Source of the DNA: Lysinibacillus_B sp042920265 | GTDB lineage: Bacteria; Bacillota; Bacilli; Bacillales_A; Planococcaceae | NCBI RefSeq assembly: GCF_042920265.1 | Contig: NZ_JBDQZI010000009.1 | Span: forward strand, 62,001-126,000 | Length of the DNA stretch: 64,000 bases | Reading direction: 5' to 3' | In this document: piece by piece, positions 41,745 to 50,490 of the stretch | How positions within the stretch are numbered: the first letter of the stretch is position 1 | How the letters are laid out: each line of letters begins with the position of its first letter | The notes under the pieces: model-generated | Databases searched by the model: none | Seen by the model: only the letters and a program-made list of their open reading frames with translations | What the model was told of the DNA's origin: nothing | Translations under genes and position numbers: made by a program

Positions 41745-41800
41745 TTCTTGGTCGACAAAAAGCTACAGTTCACCGCTAAATAGCTACATTTTAACGGGAA
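41745..41800. repeat. Family A repeat, locus 6, or LytTR direct repeats
   Basis: AGCTACAGTT (41761) and AGCTACATTT (41782) are direct repeats 21 bp apart, the spacing expected for paired LytTR sites. They are also consistent with two family A units (GACAAAAAGCTACAG, GCTAAATAGCTACAT). Both readings are possible; the position between regulator and target operon favours a regulatory role. Confidence 0.5.
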
Positions 41801-41868
41801 ATGAAGGCGATATTTCTTCGATTCTACTAAATTAAAGATAACAAAACGAATTGAAGGAGGTCGCCAAC

Positions 41869-42723
41869 ATGACGACAACAACAATTGAAGTAAAAAATGT
41901 GCAAAAGACATTTGGTACTTTTACAGCGTTACAAGATGTTTCATTTACCATTCAAAAAGGAGAGATTTTCGGTTTTCTTGGTCCAAGTGGTTCGGGAAAA
42001 ACAACGATGATTAAAATCCTTACTGCGCAATTAGAACAAACTGCAGGTGAGGCGCATGTGTTAGGATTGCCAGCTCATCACATGAAGAAAAGCGAGAATA
42101 AAGCACGTTTCGGTATTCTTACAGATAATAGTGGGCTGTATAAAAGGCTAACAGTAGAGGAAAATCTAGTTCTATTTAGTGAGATGTATAACCTTTCAAG
42201 GTCAGCAGTGAATGAGGCGCTTGCTTTTGTGAACTTAACAGAGGCTCGAAAGAAAAAAGTGACTGAGTTATCGAAAGGGATGATGCAACGTGTCACACTG
42301 GCAAGAGCAATCATGCATAAACCAGATTTATTATTTTTAGATGAGCCAACATCCGCACTTGACCCGGTAAATACAGCGCATATTTATAAAGGGCTGCGCA
42401 AATTAAATGAAATGGGCACGACTATCTTTTTAACAACGCATGATATGGCAGAAGCAGAAACATTATGTGACCGTGTAGCCTTTCTGCATAAAGGAAAAAT
42501 TCAAGCAATAGGGGCACCGTCACAATTGAAGCATCAATATAGCGATCATTCGATGACGGTACAGTTAGTAACGGGGGAAGAACATGTTTTACCATTAGCT
42601 GATCACGCGGCTGCAACGAATGTAACACAGTGGATGAGCACAGGGGCTATTGCGCGTATTTATACAAATGAGCCGACATTAGGGGATATTTTCATGCAAT
42701 TAACGGGGAGTGATTTACAATGA
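41869..42723 (+). CDS. ABC-2 type exporter ATP-binding protein, 284 aa
   Basis: Complete ATPase: Walker A GPSGSGKTT, signature LSKGMMQR, Walker B LLFLDEPTSALD and switch His in TTHDMAEAE. The C-terminal 70 residues form the small extra domain common in drug or antibiotic exporters. Start ATG 41869 behind AAGGAGG. The stop overlaps the permease start (ATGA). Expected substrate: drug, bacteriocin or lipid; not determinable from the sequence. Confidence 0.93.
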   Translation: MTTTTIEVKNVQKTFGTFTALQDVSFTIQKGEIFGFLGPSGSGKTTMIKILTAQLEQTAGEAHVLGLPAHHMKKSENKARFGILTDNSGLYKRLTVEENLVLFSEMYNLSRSAVNEALAFVNLTEARKKKVTELSKGMMQRVTLARAIMHKPDLLFLDEPTSALDPVNTAHIYKGLRKLNEMGTTIFLTTHDMAEAETLCDRVAFLHKGKIQAIGAPSQLKHQYSDHSMTVQLVTGEEHVLPLADHAAATNVTQWMSTGAIARIYTNEPTLGDIFMQLTGSDLQ

Positions 42724-43430
42724 ATCTGTCAATGAAACGAATTCAAGCAATCTTTATGAAGGATTATCGAGAGTTTTCAAGAAACTATGCTATTTCAACA
42801 ATGGTTTTAGTGCCACTGTTCTTAGCCTTTTTCTATAGTAAGAGCGGGGTTAATACGATGCAAATGTATTTCTTACCGATCAATATAACACTTGCGATGG
42901 TAACGGCATTTATTCAATGCTGTTTAATTGCAGAAGAAAAAGAAAGCAATACACTTCGTAGCTTAATGATGTCTCCAGCAAGTGTTGCTGACATTTTAAT
43001 TGGAAAAAGTGCAGTAGTCTTTAGTATTTCAGCTGTTATTTTAGCGTTAAGTATTTATTTAGTGGGCTATGAGCCAGCCAATATCGTCATGCTCGTATTG
43101 GCATTAGCTGTATCCATTGTGTTTTATATTGCGCTGGGTACCATTTGTGGTTTATATACAAAAACGGTAATGGAGGCTTCGTTGGCAGTCATGCCTGTAA
43201 TAATTGTATTCTCCATGGGGCCATTAGCACTAGGTTTAACAGAAAAATACCCAGCATTAGCGGTTGCTGAATGGTTACCGAGTGCGCAGCTGATTGTGCT
43301 AGCAGATGCACTTGAAGTAGCGGTACCAGTAAAGGAGATCATCATGCCGTTTGTCGTCATAATTGCCTGGACGATTGTAGCGCTCGCTGTAACAAGCGTG
43401 CTCTATAAAAAGCGAATGACAGACGATTAA
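42720..43430 (+). CDS. ABC-2 type exporter permease, 236 aa
   Basis: Six membrane segments in the ABC-2 pattern, with the cytosolic loop AEEKESNTLRSLMMSPASVADILIGK that contacts the ATPase. Starts in a four-base overlap with the ATPase stop, so the two are translationally coupled. A strong terminator follows. One homodimeric permease plus the ATPase should form the exporter controlled by the LytTR protein upstream. Confidence 0.92.
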   Translation: MNLSMKRIQAIFMKDYREFSRNYAISTMVLVPLFLAFFYSKSGVNTMQMYFLPINITLAMVTAFIQCCLIAEEKESNTLRSLMMSPASVADILIGKSAVVFSISAVILALSIYLVGYEPANIVMLVLALAVSIVFYIALGTICGLYTKTVMEASLAVMPVIIVFSMGPLALGLTEKYPALAVAEWLPSAQLIVLADALEVAVPVKEIIMPFVVIIAWTIVALAVTSVLYKKRMTDD

Positions 43431-43436
43431 TAAAGC

Positions 43437-43485
43437 AAGCTTGAAACGTATGTGGAGACATCCACGCGTTTCAAGCTCTTTTTGC
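43437..43485 (+). terminator. Terminator of the LytTR-ABC region
   Basis: GCTTGAAACG/CGTTTCAAGC with a second inner stem (GTGGA/TCCAC), then TCTTTTT. Confidence 0.92.
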
Positions 43486-43565
43486 TAATTCGTGTAGAAA
43501 ATACACCAAAAAGGGAGGGGTTCGTGTACAGTTAACAATATACATAAATGGAGGGGATTTAAGTT

Positions 43566-44495
43566 ATGGTTTATTTATCGATGATTTTCTTCCAAATCGT
43601 AGCGCCGATATTAATCTTACTCATTGTAGGGGCGATGTTGCAGCGGAAGTTTCAATTTAATTTAAAGGCGTTGTCGCATTTAATTACGTATTGTTTTATG
43701 CCGGCTGCTGTTTTTATTAATATTTATGAAACACAAATTGAGATGGCAGTAGTGGGGCAGTTAACGCTGTTTATTGTGTTATTTATCGGTAGTCAGATGA
43801 TTTTAAGTCATTATTTAGCGAAGGTGATGAGGCTTAACCGGCAAGAATCGGCTGTTTTTAAAAATAGTGTCGTACTCATTAACTCGGGAAACTACGGGAT
43901 TCCGGTAGCACAAATGATTTTTGTGACGCAACCAATCGGCGTAGCCATTCAAGTCATTCTCGTTATTTTTCAAAATATGACGACGTATACATATGGGCTC
44001 TATAATTTAATTTCTGCAACGAAATCCGGACTGGAAATTGTCCGGGACTTTTTAAAAATGCCTATCATCCATGCGCTTTGGATAGGGGGCTTACTAAATT
44101 ATTTAGATGTTCCCATTCCGCAAACGTTTCGAATTCCACTTGATTATGTAGTTGGCGGCTTTGTGGCTATGGCACTCATTACGCTAGGTGCTCAGTTATC
44201 ACAAATTCAGATGAAGACGATGTTTAATAAAACGATTTTTATTAGCTGCTTTACCCGCTTAATTGTAGGACCAGCTGTGGCACTTGGCATCATTTACTTG
44301 CTAGGGATTGACGGCGTTGTTGCGCAATCATTGTTTATTGCGAGCGCCTTTCCTACATCGCGTAACAGCTCCAGTCTGGCATTAGAATATGATATTGAGT
44401 CTGCAACAGCAGCACAAACCGTGTTATTTTCGACGATTATTAGTTGTTTGACAGTAACCGTTGTCATTTATATGTCAAATATTTTATTCGTGTAA
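43566..44495 (+). CDS. AEC family (auxin efflux carrier-like) transporter, 309 aa
   Basis: Ten-helix membrane carrier. The N-terminus (IVAPILILLIVGAMLQRKFQFNLKALSHLITYCFMPA) and the central crossover region with NSGNYGIPVA are characteristic. Bacterial AEC members move malate, malonate or other small acids. ATG 43566 behind GGAGGGGA. Stands alone with its own terminator, so the substrate cannot be read from the context. Confidence 0.92.
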   Translation: MVYLSMIFFQIVAPILILLIVGAMLQRKFQFNLKALSHLITYCFMPAAVFINIYETQIEMAVVGQLTLFIVLFIGSQMILSHYLAKVMRLNRQESAVFKNSVVLINSGNYGIPVAQMIFVTQPIGVAIQVILVIFQNMTTYTYGLYNLISATKSGLEIVRDFLKMPIIHALWIGGLLNYLDVPIPQTFRIPLDYVVGGFVAMALITLGAQLSQIQMKTMFNKTIFISCFTRLIVGPAVALGIIYLLGIDGVVAQSLFIASAFPTSRNSSSLALEYDIESATAAQTVLFSTIISCLTVTVVIYMSNILFV

Positions 44496-44503
44496 AAGTA
44501 GCA

Positions 44504-44540
44504 TAAAAAAATAGCCTTACCCTAATTTAGGGAAGGCTTT
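44504..44540. terminator. Bidirectional terminator
   Basis: AGCCTTACCCTA/TAGGGAAGGCT stem flanked by A-run and T-run, between convergent genes. Confidence 0.92.
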
Positions 44541-44789
44541 TTATTTTTTAATAGATGCTCTTAGTTCTACTACACGGTCTAGTGGTGTTTTCGTTGATTC
44601 ACTAATGATATGTATATCAACATCTTCTTCAAGTAAAGCGAGTATAATGCTTTTTTTAGCCTCGACTAAAGAAAGGGCTGATTTACGTAATATGTCTTCT
44701 GCTTTTTCCGCTGTAAGCTTTGTTTCGATCATATCCTTTTGGGCTTTTTCGAGTTGTCCAGGTGTGAAGAATCGGTGTTGGTCACTCAT
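44541..44789 (-). CDS. Hypothetical helical protein, 82 aa
   Basis: Not recognised. Highly charged, predicted almost entirely helical (AQKDMIETKLTAEKAEDILRK, SIILALLEEDVDIHIISEST), no Cys, no signal or membrane segment. The end (IISESTKTPLDRVVELRASI) faintly resembles a short helix-turn-helix. A good GGAGGCGG ribosome site and a terminator support expression. Confidence 0.7.
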   Translation of the reverse strand: MSDQHRFFTPGQLEKAQKDMIETKLTAEKAEDILRKSALSLVEAKKSIILALLEEDVDIHIISESTKTPLDRVVELRASIKK

Positions 44790-44840
44790 CTATACCGCCT
44801 CCTTTACCATATTATACCTCATATAGTATGTGGAAGAAAT

Positions 44841-44871
44841 AAAAAACCGCCATGCTCAATGCATGACGGTC
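44841..44871 (-). terminator. Terminator of the catalase gene
   Basis: ACCGTCATGC/GCATGGCGGT stem followed by TTTTTT on the minus strand. A further inverted repeat ACTTTTGGCG (44897) / CGCCAAAAGT (44941) lies between it and the catalase stop. Confidence 0.82.
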
Positions 44872-44992
44872 CCATAGGATATTAATGGAAACAGATACTT
44901 TTGGCGCCTTTGTAAGCGATATTGAGTATATAGAGACGGACGCCAAAAGTAATATTTAAGAGTTTGCGCTCATAAAGAACGTAAACAATACA

Positions 44993-46495
44993 TTAAGCGT
45001 TCGTTACTGTAGATTGCACATACGGATTTGACAGGTCCATCCCCTCTAAAGATAAGCCCATTGCTTTTGCGACACCTTCACCGTAAGCTGGGTCAGCTAA
45101 ATAGCAGTGTAAGATGTGACGACGTTTGATGAACTCTTCGACTGGTGCCATTTCAGCAGCCGTTGTTTCGAACAGACGCTGTTGCTGTTCCGCATTCATT
45201 AAACGGAATAGCTTACCTGGCTGCTCAAAGTAGTTGTTATCATCTTCGCGGAAGTCATAAATATCAGCTGCGCCATCTAACGTAAGCGCTGGATCTTTAT
45301 ATTGTGGTTGCGCTTGTAAAGCACCGTAGCTGTTTGGATAGTAAGTTAATGCACTGCCGTTGTTTCCATCAGCGCGACCTGCACCATCGCGGTGGTAAAC
45401 CATGAATGGACACTTCGGTGTGTTCACTGGAATTTGGTGATGGTTCACACCTAGACGGTAACGAGTTGCATCTTGATAGGCGAAGAGACGCGCTTGTAAC
45501 ATACGGTCTGGCGAGAATGAAATACCAGGAACGACGTTAGATGGTGCAAATGCCGCCTGCTCAACGTCTGCAAAGTAGTTTTCTGGATTACGGTTTAATT
45601 CGAATTCACCTACTGGAATTAATGGGAACTCTGATTTATACCAAACTTTCGTTAAGTCGAATGGATTGTCTTTACGGTTACGCGCTTGCTCTTCCGTCAT
45701 GACTTGGATGTACATTTTCCATTTCGGGAAGTCGCCTTTTTCGATTGCTTCGAATAGGTCGCGTTGTGAAGATTCACGGTCTTTCCCGATGACTTCAGCA
45801 GCCTCTGCACCTGTTAAGTTTTTAATGCCTTGTTCTGTGCGGAAGTGGAATTTTACATATACACGTTCACCTGCTTCGTTAATCATCGAGTATGTGTGAG
45901 AACCGAAACCGTGCATTTGACGGTAGTTCGCTGGAATACCACGGTCCGACATAACGATTGTCACTTGGTGTAACGCTTCAGGTAATGAAGTCCAGAAATC
46001 CCAGTTTGAGTTTGCGTTATGCATGTTTGTTTTAGGGTCGCGTTTCACGACGTGGTTTAAGTCTGGGAAGTGTAATGGGTCACGGAAGAAGAATACAGGT
46101 GTGTTGTTACCAACCATATCCCAGTTCCCTTCTTCCGTGTAGAATTTTAACGCAAAGCCGCGGATATCACGTTCTGCATCAGCTGCACCACGTTCACCTG
46201 CTACAGTGGAGAAACGTGCGAACATGTCTGTTTTCTTCCCAACTTCAGAGAAGATTTTTGCTTTTGTATATTTCGTAATGTCATGCGTGACTGTGAATGT
46301 ACCAAATGCACCTGAACCTTTCGCATGCATACGGCGTTCTGGGATTACTTCACGGTTAAAATTAGCTAATTTTTCAATTAGGAAAACGTCTTGCAATAAA
46401 ATCGGACCACGGCGGCCGGCTGTTTGTACATCATCATGGCTAACTACAGGAGCCCCAGTGATCGTTGTTAAAGGACGATTGTTTAAGTTTGTCAT
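44993..46495 (-). CDS. katA: Monofunctional haem catalase (KatA)
   Basis: 500-aa small-subunit catalase that splits H2O2. Catalytic His57 lies in RRMHAKGSGAFG and the catalytic Asn at 130/131 in VGNNTPVFFFRD. The proximal haem Tyr lies in RLFAYQDATRYRLG. Length is typical of the vegetative KatA of Bacillus. Start ATG 46495 behind TAGGAGG. A PerR box 80 bp upstream explains peroxide induction. Cytosolic tetramer expected. Confidence 0.96.
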   Translation of the reverse strand: MTNLNNRPLTTITGAPVVSHDDVQTAGRRGPILLQDVFLIEKLANFNREVIPERRMHAKGSGAFGTFTVTHDITKYTKAKIFSEVGKKTDMFARFSTVAGERGAADAERDIRGFALKFYTEEGNWDMVGNNTPVFFFRDPLHFPDLNHVVKRDPKTNMHNANSNWDFWTSLPEALHQVTIVMSDRGIPANYRQMHGFGSHTYSMINEAGERVYVKFHFRTEQGIKNLTGAEAAEVIGKDRESSQRDLFEAIEKGDFPKWKMYIQVMTEEQARNRKDNPFDLTKVWYKSEFPLIPVGEFELNRNPENYFADVEQAAFAPSNVVPGISFSPDRMLQARLFAYQDATRYRLGVNHHQIPVNTPKCPFMVYHRDGAGRADGNNGSALTYYPNSYGALQAQPQYKDPALTLDGAADIYDFREDDNNYFEQPGKLFRLMNAEQQQRLFETTAAEMAPVEEFIKRRHILHCYLADPAYGEGVAKAMGLSLEGMDLSNPYVQSTVTNA

Positions 46496-46574
46496 TTATA
46501 GTACCTCCTAAAAATGAATTTAAAAAACGTTTCTTTAATTACTATAGCAAATGCAAATCATAATTTCTACTAAA

Positions 46575-46589
46575 TTATAATAATTATTA
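46575..46589. promoter_or_regulatory. PerR box upstream of katA
   Basis: TTATAATAATTATTA matches the PerR consensus TTATAATNATTATAA at 14 of 15 positions. The rest of the 400-bp gap to 46896 contains no gene that I can support. Confidence 0.85.
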
Positions 46590-46896
46590 TTAAGAAATTT
46601 TTATTGCGAAAGGTAAGTGAGTTTTATGCATAAAAATAAAGGGCTTGTCATATAGGAGTTGGAGTAGAAACAAAGGGATTCATTCATATGTAAGCTCAAA
46701 TGATAAGTATGATTATGATAGAGTGAGTACATACGAAAAGGTTTTCACTGTCTTTGTGTTGAAAATTTGAGAGTCTAATTGAAAACGTTAGTAAATAAAT
46801 GGGATTTATTGAATGGTAATTCAGAGGTAAAAAGAGACCTTTTCCATATTATCGTATACAATGACAGATGATGATATGTAGAAAGGGTATGTAGCT

Positions 46897-48744
46897 GTGC
46901 AATTAACATTTACATTTATTATTTTAGCCGTAACGATTGTGTTGTTTATGACAAATCGAATACGTGGCGATCTTGTAGCCTTAATGGCCTTACTCACATT
47001 TGTCATTTTAGGCATTTTAACACCTGCTGAAGCGTTAGCTGGCTTTTCGAACTCTGTTGTCATTATGATTGCCGGGCTCTTTGTAGTAGGTGCTGGGATT
47101 TTACGTACGGGTCTTGCGGGCATGGCCGGAAATTTGCTACTGAAATGGTCAGGGGATAGTGAGCTCAAGCTATTTGTTTTACTACTCGTCATTGTGGCAT
47201 CAGTGGGCGCGTTTATGAGTAATACAGGGACGGTTGCCTTAATGCTACCGATTGTGGTTAGTATCGCCATGAGCATTAAAGTAAGTCCGTCGAAGTTTTT
47301 AATGCCATTATCATATATTGCGAGTATGTCGGGGTTGATGACATTAATCGCATCACCACCGAACTTAATCGTCAGCCAAATTTTACAGGATAACGGGTAT
47401 GCAAAGCTTGGCTTCTTTACGATTACACCGATTGGGATTATTGCTACAATAACGGTGATTGTGTATTTAGTCATTGTACGTAATAAATTATTGCCAAATG
47501 AGCAAAATCGTTCACAATCGGATGCAGGGTACAAGCTGTCACCGAAAAAAATTGCGAAGGATTATGCATTACAAGATAAGATGTTTCGCGTTGTTGTCCC
47601 GACCGCATCACCTATAATCGGTCAGGCACTTGCTGACTTAAAGTTGCCAGCAAAATATCATATTTATGTAATGAAAATTCAGCGTCGTGCATCAGAAGGA
47701 ATGAATCTGCTTGCGATGACGTATCAAGAAATGGCTGGTCCAACAAGTATCGTTCATGAAAATGATGTGTTATATGTACAAGGAATGGCACCAGATGTTG
47801 AAAGTTTTGTGTTGGAAAATGATCTACAGTTAGAAATAGTAGCAGATGATGAGATGCAACAATTAATTTCCAAGCAGATTGGAGTAGCGGAAGTATTATT
47901 AACACCGACTTCTCGATTAATTGGTGAAACCGTAAGTAAAATTGGCTTTCGCGAGAAATATAATTTAAATATTTTAGGAATTAACCGAAAAGGTGCGTAT
48001 TTATTGCAAGATATGGCCCAACAAAGGCTTCGTTTTGGAGATGCTATCTTAGTGCAAGGGGCATGGGAGGAAATTGACTTACTTTCACGCGAAACACAAG
48101 ATGTGGTTGTTGTCGGGCAAACACGTGAACAAGCAGGACTGGCAGCCGCAAATGGTAAGGCGTGGATTGCTGGATTAATTATGCTGTTCATTGTAGGACT
48201 GATGGTGTTTGAAGTGTTTGATGCCGTCATTGCTGTACTCATTGGTGCTGTATTAATGATTGTCACGGGCTGTATTCGCAATATGGACGATGCGTATGGC
48301 AAGATGAATTTTGAAAGCATTGTGCTCGTTGCGTCGATGCTTCCGATGGCAACGGCACTTGAAAAAACAGGTGGTATGACGATTTTATCGAATACGATTA
48401 TTGATGTACTGGGTGATTTTGGTCCGTATGGGGTGTTGATGGGCATTTACGTGCTAACGGTTGTATTTGGGCAATTTGTGAGTAACACGGCAACAGCTGT
48501 CTTATTTGCGCCGATTGCGATGACCGCCGCTACTACGATGGATGCTAATCCGTATACATTTATGATTGCTGTTGCGGCAGCTGCTGGTATGGCGTTTGCT
48601 ACACCGATTGCGTCACCAACGAACTCACTGGTTATGACAGCAGGGGGCTATAAGTTTATCGATTTTGTCAAAGTCGGGGTACCGCTACAAGTGATTATGT
48701 TTATTGTGATGATGATTGTTGTCCCAATCTTATTCCCGTTTTAA
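46897..48744 (+). CDS. SLC13-type permease with two RCK_C (TrkA-C) domains, 615 aa
   Basis: Anion/Na+ symporter-like protein (ArsB/NhaD superfamily). Residues 1-200 and 410-615 hold the membrane parts, with the re-entrant motifs GAFMSNTGTVALMLPI and GQFVSNTATAVLFAPI. Two soluble RCK_C domains in between (about 225-390) are the site for ligand control. Homologues carry sulfate, thiosulfate or dicarboxylates; sulfate would fit the sulfur locus 40 kb away but is a guess. GTG start at 46897. A 237-codon frame on the other strand is a shadow. Confidence 0.92.
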   Translation: MQLTFTFIILAVTIVLFMTNRIRGDLVALMALLTFVILGILTPAEALAGFSNSVVIMIAGLFVVGAGILRTGLAGMAGNLLLKWSGDSELKLFVLLLVIVASVGAFMSNTGTVALMLPIVVSIAMSIKVSPSKFLMPLSYIASMSGLMTLIASPPNLIVSQILQDNGYAKLGFFTITPIGIIATITVIVYLVIVRNKLLPNEQNRSQSDAGYKLSPKKIAKDYALQDKMFRVVVPTASPIIGQALADLKLPAKYHIYVMKIQRRASEGMNLLAMTYQEMAGPTSIVHENDVLYVQGMAPDVESFVLENDLQLEIVADDEMQQLISKQIGVAEVLLTPTSRLIGETVSKIGFREKYNLNILGINRKGAYLLQDMAQQRLRFGDAILVQGAWEEIDLLSRETQDVVVVGQTREQAGLAAANGKAWIAGLIMLFIVGLMVFEVFDAVIAVLIGAVLMIVTGCIRNMDDAYGKMNFESIVLVASMLPMATALEKTGGMTILSNTIIDVLGDFGPYGVLMGIYVLTVVFGQFVSNTATAVLFAPIAMTAATTMDANPYTFMIAVAAAAGMAFATPIASPTNSLVMTAGGYKFIDFVKVGVPLQVIMFIVMMIVVPILFPF

Positions 48745-48748
48745 ATCG

Positions 48749-48780
48749 AAAGCAGCTTGTCATAGGCAAGCTGCTTTTAA
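48749..48780 (+). terminator. Terminator of the SLC13 permease gene
   Basis: AAAGCAGCTTG/CAAGCTGCTTT stem with 7-nt loop. It also serves the convergent gene. Confidence 0.88.
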
Positions 48781-49205
48781 ATTTGAAAAAATAATATATA
48801 GCTCATTTGATAAGTGATGAGCATGGAGATAACCGTCGTAAGAGCGGGATACATATAGAACAGGTCATATTTGATTTTTAATATACGACGTTTTGGACTC
48901 ATTGTTTGCAACACTTTTCCGATGATAATGGCGATTGTAATGACTAAGCTAATAAGGGTTAGGATGGCAAGGCCCATTTTATGGCTGAACTGACTCACTG
49001 TATGCAATAGTGTAGGTGGGTCTAATAGTAGGTAAGCGCTTGGTGTGGTAGGGGCTAATAATGACTGGAAGCTAGTAGAGAAGCTCCCAATGATCATGGC
49101 AATCAGGGACTGTGTAAATAACATCGCAATACCAAGGAGTGCTCCTAATAGTAGACCAAGCAAGACTAGCTTAAAGGCCCGTTGTTTCATGGAGATTGAG
49201 TTCAT
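48777..49205 (-). CDS. Hypothetical four-helix membrane protein, 142 aa
   Basis: Not recognised. Four hydrophobic segments: LVLLGLLLGALLGIAML, a weaker one near residue 38, GLAILTLISLVITIAIII and the C-terminal TTVISMLITYQMSYILFF. Loops are short and basic residues cluster after the third helix (MSPKRRILKIK). Start ATG 49205 follows AAAGGATG. Single gene; its stop lies inside the shared terminator. Confidence 0.7.
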   Translation of the reverse strand: MNSISMKQRAFKLVLLGLLLGALLGIAMLFTQSLIAMIIGSFSTSFQSLLAPTTPSAYLLLDPPTLLHTVSQFSHKMGLAILTLISLVITIAIIIGKVLQTMSPKRRILKIKYDLFYMYPALTTVISMLITYQMSYILFFQI

Positions 49206-49357
49206 TGTCTACACCACATCCTTTTTTCTATTGTATGCAGTAGAAAGGCAGTGCAACAATTGGGGTGGTTTAGAAAAGTAAATTATCCTTTTTTAAAAGA
49301 AGCTCAATTTAGAAAAAGTCGGTTCGAAAAGAGGGAGAAATATAAAGTAAAATAGCG

Positions 49358-49436
49358 GAGTCGCGTAAAAGAGCTTCGAACCCGCGTAAAAGTGTAGGAA
49401 AGTCGCGTAAAATCACTCTAAACCCGCGTAAAAAAC
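49358..49436. repeat. Family B tandem repeat array, locus 2, four units at exactly 21 bp
   Basis: CGCGTAAAA at 49362, 49383, 49404 and 49425, with the same alternating TTCGAACC / GAAAGT flanks as the array at 19905. It lies next to the CAP-gene remnant at 49455, in the same relative order as array 1 and its CAP gene. Confidence 0.92.
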
Positions 49437-49454
49437 CCGATACATATAAAAAAC

Positions 49455-49590
49455 CTCCTTATGCGTGAGACAGGGAGACAACCTGATTTTTTCCTTGAGT
49501 AGTAGCTCTAAGAAATTTTATTGTCTGTAAAAGTGAATAAGTGAAGTACGGAGCACTTGTCGCAGCTAAGCAGGTGTGAATGCGCTTTGC
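49455..49590 (-). pseudogene. Decayed 3' end of a CAP-domain gene
   Basis: Aligns with 20041-20190 on the same strand: GAGACAAC, TTTCTTCCTT/TTTTTCCTT, then TATTGTCTRTAAAAGT and the APYFT codons. In translation GAPYFTINF becomes SAPYFTYSL with a frameshift and a deletion of about 15-20 bases. The terminator stem of the complete gene is also present in decayed form (ACCTCCTTATGCGTGAGACAGG). The rest of the gene is missing. The flanking 49206-49357 region shows nothing else. Confidence 0.72.
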
Positions 49591-49598
49591 TTGTAATC

Positions 49599-49626
49599 AA
49601 AAACTCTGCCAAATATTTGGCAGAGT
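49599..49626 (-). terminator. Terminator of the YitT-family gene
   Basis: ACTCTGCCAAA/TTTGGCAGAGT stem with T-run on the minus strand. Confidence 0.92.
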
Positions 49627-49632
49627 CGAAGG

Positions 49633-50490
49633 TTAATGGATATCGCGTTTTTTGAACCTACCGCCGCGAACCTCAGCTACATCTGAGACAACGATAAAGG
49701 CGCTCGGGTCAATTTCTTTAATAATTTCGAGCATTTTTGTTTCTTCCATACGGTTAATGACACAGTTTAACATATCCGTTTCTTCATTAGAAAAACCACC
49801 ACGACCGGTTGTATACGTTACACTACGACCAAGACGATGTTGCACAATTTCTCCGATCTCTACGGATTTTTTACTAATTACCAGCACAGATTTTGATTTT
49901 TCGAGACCGACTTGTACAATGTCGATCACCGTTTTTGCAATATAGTACGTTAAGGCAGAGTATAGTGCGCTTTCTAAATCATAAATAAACACAGCCACTG
50001 CAAAAATGAATACATTAATAACTAAAATGATATCCCCTACAGAAAATGGAATTTTACGTGAGACAAGTACAGCCAATACTTCTGAGCCGTCTAATGCACC
50101 ACCGTTACGTAGTACAATACCAATACCAACCCCAAGTAAAATACCACCAGAAGCGACAACTAATAATGGGTCCTTTGCAGATAAAATTGGGTCAATATCG
50201 TGCATGAGAATTGTGCCTGCTGAAAGGGCAGCAATCCCAATGATACTCATTATAGCGAATGTACGCCCGATTTGTTTATAACCAATATACACAAATGGAA
50301 TGTTCAAGATGAATAAGAATACCCCTAGTGGAAGCTCGGAGATTTTTGCCCCCATAATGCTGACACCGGTAACACCCCCATCAATAACGCTATTAGGAAT
50401 TAACACCGCCTCAAGTCCATAAGCGGTAATCGCTGCCCCAATAACGATCATAATAATTTTTCGTATATTTTGTTTTATTTTACTATTCAA
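49633..50490 (-). CDS. YitT family membrane protein (DUF161 plus DUF2179), 285 aa
   Basis: Residues 1-185 contain five or six membrane segments (YitT_membrane). AYGLEAVLIPNSVIDGGVTGVSI and LGVGIGIVLRNGGALDGSEVLAVL are family marks. Residues 215-275 form the soluble DUF2179 domain (GRSVTYTTGRGGFSNEETDMLNCVINRMEE). Bacillus has several paralogues; transport or sensing has been suggested but not settled. ATG 50490 with AAAGGAGGA upstream. Confidence 0.93.
   Translation of the reverse strand: MNSKIKQNIRKIIMIVIGAAITAYGLEAVLIPNSVIDGGVTGVSIMGAKISELPLGVFLFILNIPFVYIGYKQIGRTFAIMSIIGIAALSAGTILMHDIDPILSAKDPLLVVASGGILLGVGIGIVLRNGGALDGSEVLAVLVSRKIPFSVGDIILVINVFIFAVAVFIYDLESALYSALTYYIAKTVIDIVQVGLEKSKSVLVISKKSVEIGEIVQHRLGRSVTYTTGRGGFSNEETDMLNCVINRMEETKMLEIIKEIDPSAFIVVSDVAEVRGGRFKKRDIH

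Noticed and set aside
6033..41800. Family A and B arrays as CRISPR
   Set aside because: Units are short, degenerate and contiguous with no unique spacers of constant length, and no cas genes are present.
44886..44960. 24-codon frame starting METDTFGAF on the plus strand
   Set aside because: No ribosome site, overlaps the inverted repeat behind katA, and no related protein comes to mind.
46821..47534. 237-codon open frame on the minus strand
   Set aside because: Lies antisense to the clearly coding SLC13-type permease gene and has no family features or ribosome site.
47754..48446. 230-codon open frame on the minus strand
   Set aside because: Antisense shadow of the same permease gene.
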